From an uncultured Prevotellaceae bacterium (GTDB lineage Bacteria; Bacteroidota; Bacteroidia; Bacteroidales; Bacteroidaceae), in contig CADCDK010000002.1 in NCBI GenBank assembly GCA_902800185.1, positions 1 through 49,650 of the forward strand: DNA of 49,650 nt, in the 5' to 3' direction. The notes beneath the pieces are model-generated. The model was given only the letters and a program-made list of their open reading frames with translations. It ran no database searches and had not been told where the DNA came from. Shown in pieces: positions 46,378-49,650 of this stretch (position 1 is the stretch's first letter; every line of letters starts with the position of its first letter). A program made the position numbers and the translations under genes.

Positions 46378-46409
46378 CAAAGGTACGGATTTTATGTAGA
46401 ACGCACAAA
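46378..46409 (-). promoter_or_regulatory. Promoter of the seven-gene accessory fimbrial operon
   Basis: Minus strand: TTTG at 46406-46409, a 20-nt spacer, and TACCTTTG at 46378-46385, a full -7 match. The start near 46371 gives a leader of about 15 nt. It lies downstream of the terminator of the probable stalk gene, so accessory subunits can be made at a different level. Confidence 0.7.
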
Positions 46410-46433
46410 TTATTCACTTTTTTTCATACATCG

Positions 46434-46566
46434 TTTTGGTGTCGCTACCACTAAGCGGTAGGCTTGTTACCTGCCCGTGGTACTGGGAGTACCACTGAGT
46501 GGAATTCTCAGTACCAGCGAGTGGACAAAACTTGGAACTGTCAGTACCAACCCGCTTGGTACTGAC
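46434..46566. repeat. 133-bp hairpin repeat, copy B
   Basis: Second copy of the repeat at 1470-1602, same orientation. The four hairpins lie at 46445-46461, 46477-46495, 46495-46511 and 46540-46566, with every stem base conserved. It lies 24 bp upstream of the -33 box of the accessory fimbrial promoter. The rest of the gene-free interval 46357-46758 holds that promoter and the stalk-gene terminator; 46567-46699 shows nothing further. Confidence 0.85.
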
Positions 46567-46702
46567 AGTTCTGTTTAATTCGGCCGTTTTGTTTGACAAA
46601 AAGAAAGGAAACGGGGAAATCTTGTTTACTTTTTGCAAAGCGCTCTTAACCAACGTGAGACCACCGAATTCAAGATGGGTAAAGCCCAAGGTTTTGATAC
46701 GA

Positions 46703-46732
46703 AAAAAGAGCAGCCACGGGGACTGCTCTTTA
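46703..46732 (-). terminator. Terminator of the probable major fimbrillin gene
   Basis: A 9-bp perfect stem (aaagagcag 46706-46714, ctgctcttt 46724-46732) with a 9-nt loop. Read on the minus strand it is followed by a run of six Ts (46703-46708, partly in the stem). It lies about 25 bp after the stop of 46759-48285. Confidence 0.8.
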
Positions 46733-46758
46733 TAGAGATTTGTAATGAATCTAAGAGA

Positions 46759-48285
46759 TTACTGTACGTTGATGGGAAGGTTAACCTCTGTAGCATTTGC
46801 AATGCCATCACCGTCAGTGTCTGTTCCATCAATCTCCCAGTCACTAACAGTTGCAGTGAACTTAACACCTGTGATGCCAAGATGCATCAGAATGTTATAC
46901 TGGTTGTTCAGTTTTACATACTCACCAAATGTTACAGTCTTTGTAATATTCTGTTGAACTTCAGACCATCCACCATCAAGTTTAGAATCTTGTGTGCGTA
47001 CTACATAGGTAATATTAAACTTCAGTGTCGGTTTTGTTCCAGGGAAAAAGACTAATGGGTTGGTTTCATCCTTATATACATTGGTTGCGGTAGAGGAAAG
47101 AACGCCATCAGGGATATTTGACCATGTTGAGGCAATTTGAGCAGTGGTGGGTTCAGCGAGAGATGCGTTAATCTCTGCATCTTTGGTGCTCCACAAGCTG
47201 GTTGAACCTTCTGCAGCAATGATGTGTTTGTAGGTGTTTACGCCGGGTTCAGGATCTGCATAATCTGAAGATGTGTACTTCCATTTACCAGTAGCCAAGT
47301 CTAAAACACCGCGATTTAAGATTTTACCTGTTTCGTCTACTCCAGGTTCGGGATAGATGTATTCTTTTTTGATGTCCATGCGAGTACATTCAATGGTAAT
47401 ATCTTTAATTGTAACCTTTGTTTCAGTAGGTTTATCTTCACCCTTTTCTGCAGAACCTACGCGATTTACATCCAAGATAACACTGAGACCATTCTTTGGG
47501 CTAGCACCAACTTGAGAACCACCAACTTTTGCTAAAGCATGCTTAAAGAGGAATTCTACTTTTCCTTCTGTTTTCATTTTGTTGAGGTCGGCGTTTACAA
47601 CATAATGTGTAGTTCCGTCTCTTTTGACTTCTGTTGCGTCGCTAAGAGTTGTACCAGCTTGAGCTGATCCTGTTGCGGTTACGCCATTGGTTCCAGCTGT
47701 ACCCCAAAGCAAGTCAACGATGTCACCATTTTTTGCCATGGTATAAGTAATAGTTGGGTTTGCTTGCAGTGTTTTATCTGACATAGCGGTGATACCTGTT
47801 GATCCAGATGCAGAAGAAACATACGGAGCATAAGCGAAGAAGCTAACCAAACCATGTTGTGCGGCACCTGTAGCAGCTTGATCTTGGTCATCCACATTTC
47901 CGTTTGCAAATTCGTTGGGCCAGAATTTAATGGGATTGTATTCCCACTTACTTACACCAGTTCCAGATTCATTCCAATAAATATGTTCATTATGCATGAA
48001 ATTAGGTTTCGTTGAAGTCTGATTAGCAGCATATGCTGTACCGTCTGTGTAAAATCCAAATACACCAAATCCTACAGATTTTAAAGTATGAGTACCATTT
48101 GCTCCATCATCGGTAATCGAACCAGTTGTTCCTGCACGTGTCACAGGAGTCTTTCCAACATAAGTGCCAAACTCCACAGCCTGGTTAGTTTCTGCGACGA
48201 CGGGGGCGTTGTTCAAATCGTCGCTCTGCGAGCAGCTGGCGAGCATTGCCAGTGCAGTAGCAGCAAATAATAAAGTTTTTTTCAT
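46759..48285 (-). CDS. Fimbrillin-family lipoprotein, probable major (stalk) subunit
   Basis: A 508-aa precursor. I start at ATG 48285 because MKKTLLFAATALAMLASC is a compact lipoprotein signal (Cys18); the open frame continues to 48432 but that part overlaps the upstream gene. Features: AVEFGTYVGK, TRAG with Arg50, GFGVFGFYTDG, FMHNEHIYWN, YNPIKFWPN, VSFFAYAPYV, DLLWGTAGT, FLFKHALAKVGGSQ, LNNQYNILMHLGITGVKF. Its sampled base composition is lower in GC (38-47% in two lines) than a neighbouring gene (60% in one line), with many T-ending codons. It directly follows DUF5119 and is closed by a strong terminator, the arrangement expected for an abundant stalk subunit. Foreign origin is an alternative reading. 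Confidence 0.9.
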   Translation of the reverse strand: MKKTLLFAATALAMLASCSQSDDLNNAPVVAETNQAVEFGTYVGKTPVTRAGTTGSITDDGANGTHTLKSVGFGVFGFYTDGTAYAANQTSTKPNFMHNEHIYWNESGTGVSKWEYNPIKFWPNEFANGNVDDQDQAATGAAQHGLVSFFAYAPYVSSASGSTGITAMSDKTLQANPTITYTMAKNGDIVDLLWGTAGTNGVTATGSAQAGTTLSDATEVKRDGTTHYVVNADLNKMKTEGKVEFLFKHALAKVGGSQVGASPKNGLSVILDVNRVGSAEKGEDKPTETKVTIKDITIECTRMDIKKEYIYPEPGVDETGKILNRGVLDLATGKWKYTSSDYADPEPGVNTYKHIIAAEGSTSLWSTKDAEINASLAEPTTAQIASTWSNIPDGVLSSTATNVYKDETNPLVFFPGTKPTLKFNITYVVRTQDSKLDGGWSEVQQNITKTVTFGEYVKLNNQYNILMHLGITGVKFTATVSDWEIDGTDTDGDGIANATEVNLPINVQ

Positions 48286-48343
48286 AATTGTTTGTAATGT
48301 TATAAAATGAATAAATGTTTTGTTCTTACTTTTTATCTTGTTT

Positions 48344-49441
48344 TTAGAATGTTGCTTCAATGGTTCCTCCGAACTCCCAGTCATCGACATGAGCATCGAA
48401 ACCGCTGGCCTGTCGCTCGGATGGATCGACATAGGGCAAGTCGGGACTGCTGATGGGGTCGTCGAGGATGATCTCTACCTCTATCTCCCGAAGGGCTTCA
48501 GCCTTGGTAAGAGATTCGTCCTTGGGGACGATATACTTCATGATCTTTCCCACGTTGTAGCTGAAAGGAAGGACGGAGCCGTCGAGGAGCAGGAATCCTA
48601 ACGTGAGCACGTTGTCCGTGCTGTCTCGGTTCTCCACGGCCTCCTTGCCGAAAGGCAGTCCGAAGGTCGAGATGGAGGTGGTCACCCACCCTTTGTCCCC
48701 CTCCCCTTCTATGGGTGTGGCCGTCCAGTTGTCGAGCAGCAGAATGCCGGTGTCCTGTGTGCGGTCAACGTGGCTCATGTAGAAGCCGTCGGACATGCCC
48801 GAGATGTTGGCCTCAAGGGAGTGCATGTTGCTGAACCCTTTGACGAGGACGCGCACGTAGAGCTTGGTGATCATGGGATCTACCACCTCGTTGTAGTAGA
48901 ACATCGTCTCGCCCGGCACGTTGTTGCGTTGTCGGTAGTCAACGAAGGTGTAGTAGTCGTCCACCATTTCCTCTGTGATGACAATCTCATCGACTGCCAC
49001 GCCAATGTCCTCGGGGTCGCACATGTAGTTGATGTTGGCATCCCAGGTGCGGTTGGCACGTGTGGTGATGGGTTTGGCGCGGGCGGTGAAAGTCTGGAAG
49101 TGATCCCAGTCACGGAAGTAGATGGACGAGAACTCGTCGTAGGTCTGGTTGAAGACCAAGAGCTTGTAGATGCCCGGATCGAGTTCCATGACGCGGTAAT
49201 CGACGTTGGATGACGGCGGGTACGACTGGTAGAGCGAGTCGTTGTCTTTATAGAGAACGACTGTCATGGACGACGGCTTCTGTCCGAACCGCGTGTCCCA
49301 ATCGACATTCACCTGCACCTTGACCTTCTTCTTGAAATAGACTTCCAAGGGGCGACGCACGCAGGAGGTCAGGAGCAAGAGGGCTAAGACGATGAGGTAC
49401 GAGGTACGAAGTACGGGGTACGAGGCGCGGGGTACTTTCAT
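48344..49441 (-). CDS. DUF5119 lipoprotein (Mfa2/FimB-like fimbrial accessory)
   Basis: A 365-aa lipoprotein; lipobox LLTSC, Cys27, followed by VRRPLEVYF and VQVNVDWDTRFG, the start pattern of DUF5119 proteins. The rest is strand-rich with RVMELDPGIYKLLVFN, typical of the two-domain Mfa2/FimB anchor fold. In Bacteroidales fimbrial operons this gene sits between DUF3575 and the first fimbrillin and probably helps anchor or limit the fimbria at the cell surface. The start overlaps the DUF3575 stop (ATGA). Codons 2-16 (PRASYPVLRTSY) are made of six heptanucleotide units, so this coding start could be a slippage site. Confidence 0.85.
   Translation of the reverse strand: MKVPRASYPVLRTSYLIVLALLLLTSCVRRPLEVYFKKKVKVQVNVDWDTRFGQKPSSMTVVLYKDNDSLYQSYPPSSNVDYRVMELDPGIYKLLVFNQTYDEFSSIYFRDWDHFQTFTARAKPITTRANRTWDANINYMCDPEDIGVAVDEIVITEEMVDDYYTFVDYRQRNNVPGETMFYYNEVVDPMITKLYVRVLVKGFSNMHSLEANISGMSDGFYMSHVDRTQDTGILLLDNWTATPIEGEGDKGWVTTSISTFGLPFGKEAVENRDSTDNVLTLGFLLLDGSVLPFSYNVGKIMKYIVPKDESLTKAEALREIEVEIILDDPISSPDLPYVDPSERQASGFDAHVDDWEFGGTIEATF
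49396..49437. repeat. Heptanucleotide tandem array in the DUF5119 signal peptide
   Basis: Six 7-bp units, consensus ggtacga: three exact (49396-49402, 49403-49409, 49417-49423), the others agtacgg, ggcgcgg and ggtactt. The array lies within the first 16 codons of the DUF5119 gene, upstream of its lipobox. Confidence 0.8.
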
Positions 49442-49650
49442 CGTCGGCCTCCTTTCGCTTTTTCCTTTACTATGTTAAAGAGCGCTTTCTTTTTCTTGTT
49501 TTGAAGCGGGTTCTCCAGCAGCCAGACAAGGGATGCCTTGAGCTTGGTGGGCCCGATATAGAAGATGTTGGCGTTGCGTTGCCAGATGAGGTGTTCATCG
49601 TCGAACTCCCCGTGGTAGTGGCGGCGCGGTCCGAAGACAACACCTACGCT
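49438..49650 (-). CDS. DUF3575 domain protein, C-terminal part (cut by window edge)
   Basis: The last 70 codons of a gene that continues beyond the window. The segment FYIGPTKLKASLVWLL matches the C-terminal strand region of DUF3575 proteins (GPTKxxxSLVWL), followed by a Lys/Arg-rich tail (NKKKKALFNIVKEKAKGGRR). DUF3575 proteins are predicted outer-membrane barrels that commonly head fimbrial operons of the DUF3575-DUF5119-fimbrillin type, exactly the order seen here. The stop (49438-49440) overlaps the next start as ATGA. No start is in view. Confidence 0.7.
   Translation of the reverse strand, partial: SVGVVFGPRRHYHGEFDDEHLIWQRNANIFYIGPTKLKASLVWLLENPLQNKKKKALFNIVKEKAKGGRR

Noticed and set aside
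48286-48432. 49-residue N-terminal extension of the major fimbrillin
   Set aside because: It overlaps the DUF5119 gene and would bury the lipoprotein signal peptide; MKKTLLFAATALAMLASC at 48285 is a complete start.

Overview
The window reads as a chromosome segment of a Bacteroidales bacterium, most likely Prevotellaceae. Five promoters have the Bacteroidetes form TTTG, 19-20 nt, TAnnTTTG. The gene content also fits: fimbrillin (FimA/Mfa1-like) lipoproteins, DUF3575/DUF5119 fimbrial accessory genes, DUF4160/DUF2442 pairs, and secreted proteins ending in a YDLQG...PGxYIxxGxKV tail. Family calls are from recognised motifs only; no search was run.

Layout. (1) 1-2640 is an accessory edge: a palindrome over a possible leftward promoter, two small minus-strand genes, a DUF4160/DUF2442 pair, 875 bp of non-coding DNA full of hairpins (including copy A of a 133-bp repeat), and a toxin-antitoxin pair whose YoeB-like toxin has only its C-terminal half. 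(2) 2777-8400 is core genome: mutS-purU on plus and ychF-lgt on minus, meeting at a shared terminator. (3) 8572-26968 is one 18.3-kb gene for a secreted protein of about 6,100 residues, built from 17 W...GDPY-type repeats and closed by a C-terminal sorting-like tail. (4) 26944-28280 holds REP-like hairpins, an IS200-like (RAYT) transposase fused to a Rossmann-like domain, and a degenerate tandem array. (5) 28320-49650, all minus, is a large fimbrial locus: partial DUF3575, DUF5119 lipoprotein, a probable major fimbrillin with its own terminator, then a second promoter driving seven closely packed genes: three fimbrillins, a 2,477-aa secreted protein, another fimbrillin, a 1,131-aa tip-like protein and a last fimbrillin.

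How the parts fit. The fimbrial locus has the usual Bacteroidales logic of anchor or accessory genes, one abundant stalk subunit, then low-level accessory and tip subunits. All seven fimbrillin-type lipoproteins carry a Thr-Arg-Ala/Val motif 46-72 residues from the start, where related fimbrillins are cut during assembly. What is unusual is the 2,477-aa non-lipoprotein inside the operon and the converging 6,100-aa repeat protein next door. Both have a similar signal peptide (LLMAG...WA) and a similar C-terminal tail, so I infer they use one export route and may be giant adhesins working with the fimbriae.

The most striking small-scale pattern is four different heptanucleotide tandem arrays, each at a gene start or junction of the fimbrial locus. 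Two lie inside lipoprotein signal-peptide codons, where loss or gain of one unit would shift the frame. No rRNA, tRNA, CRISPR array or recognisable riboswitch was seen.
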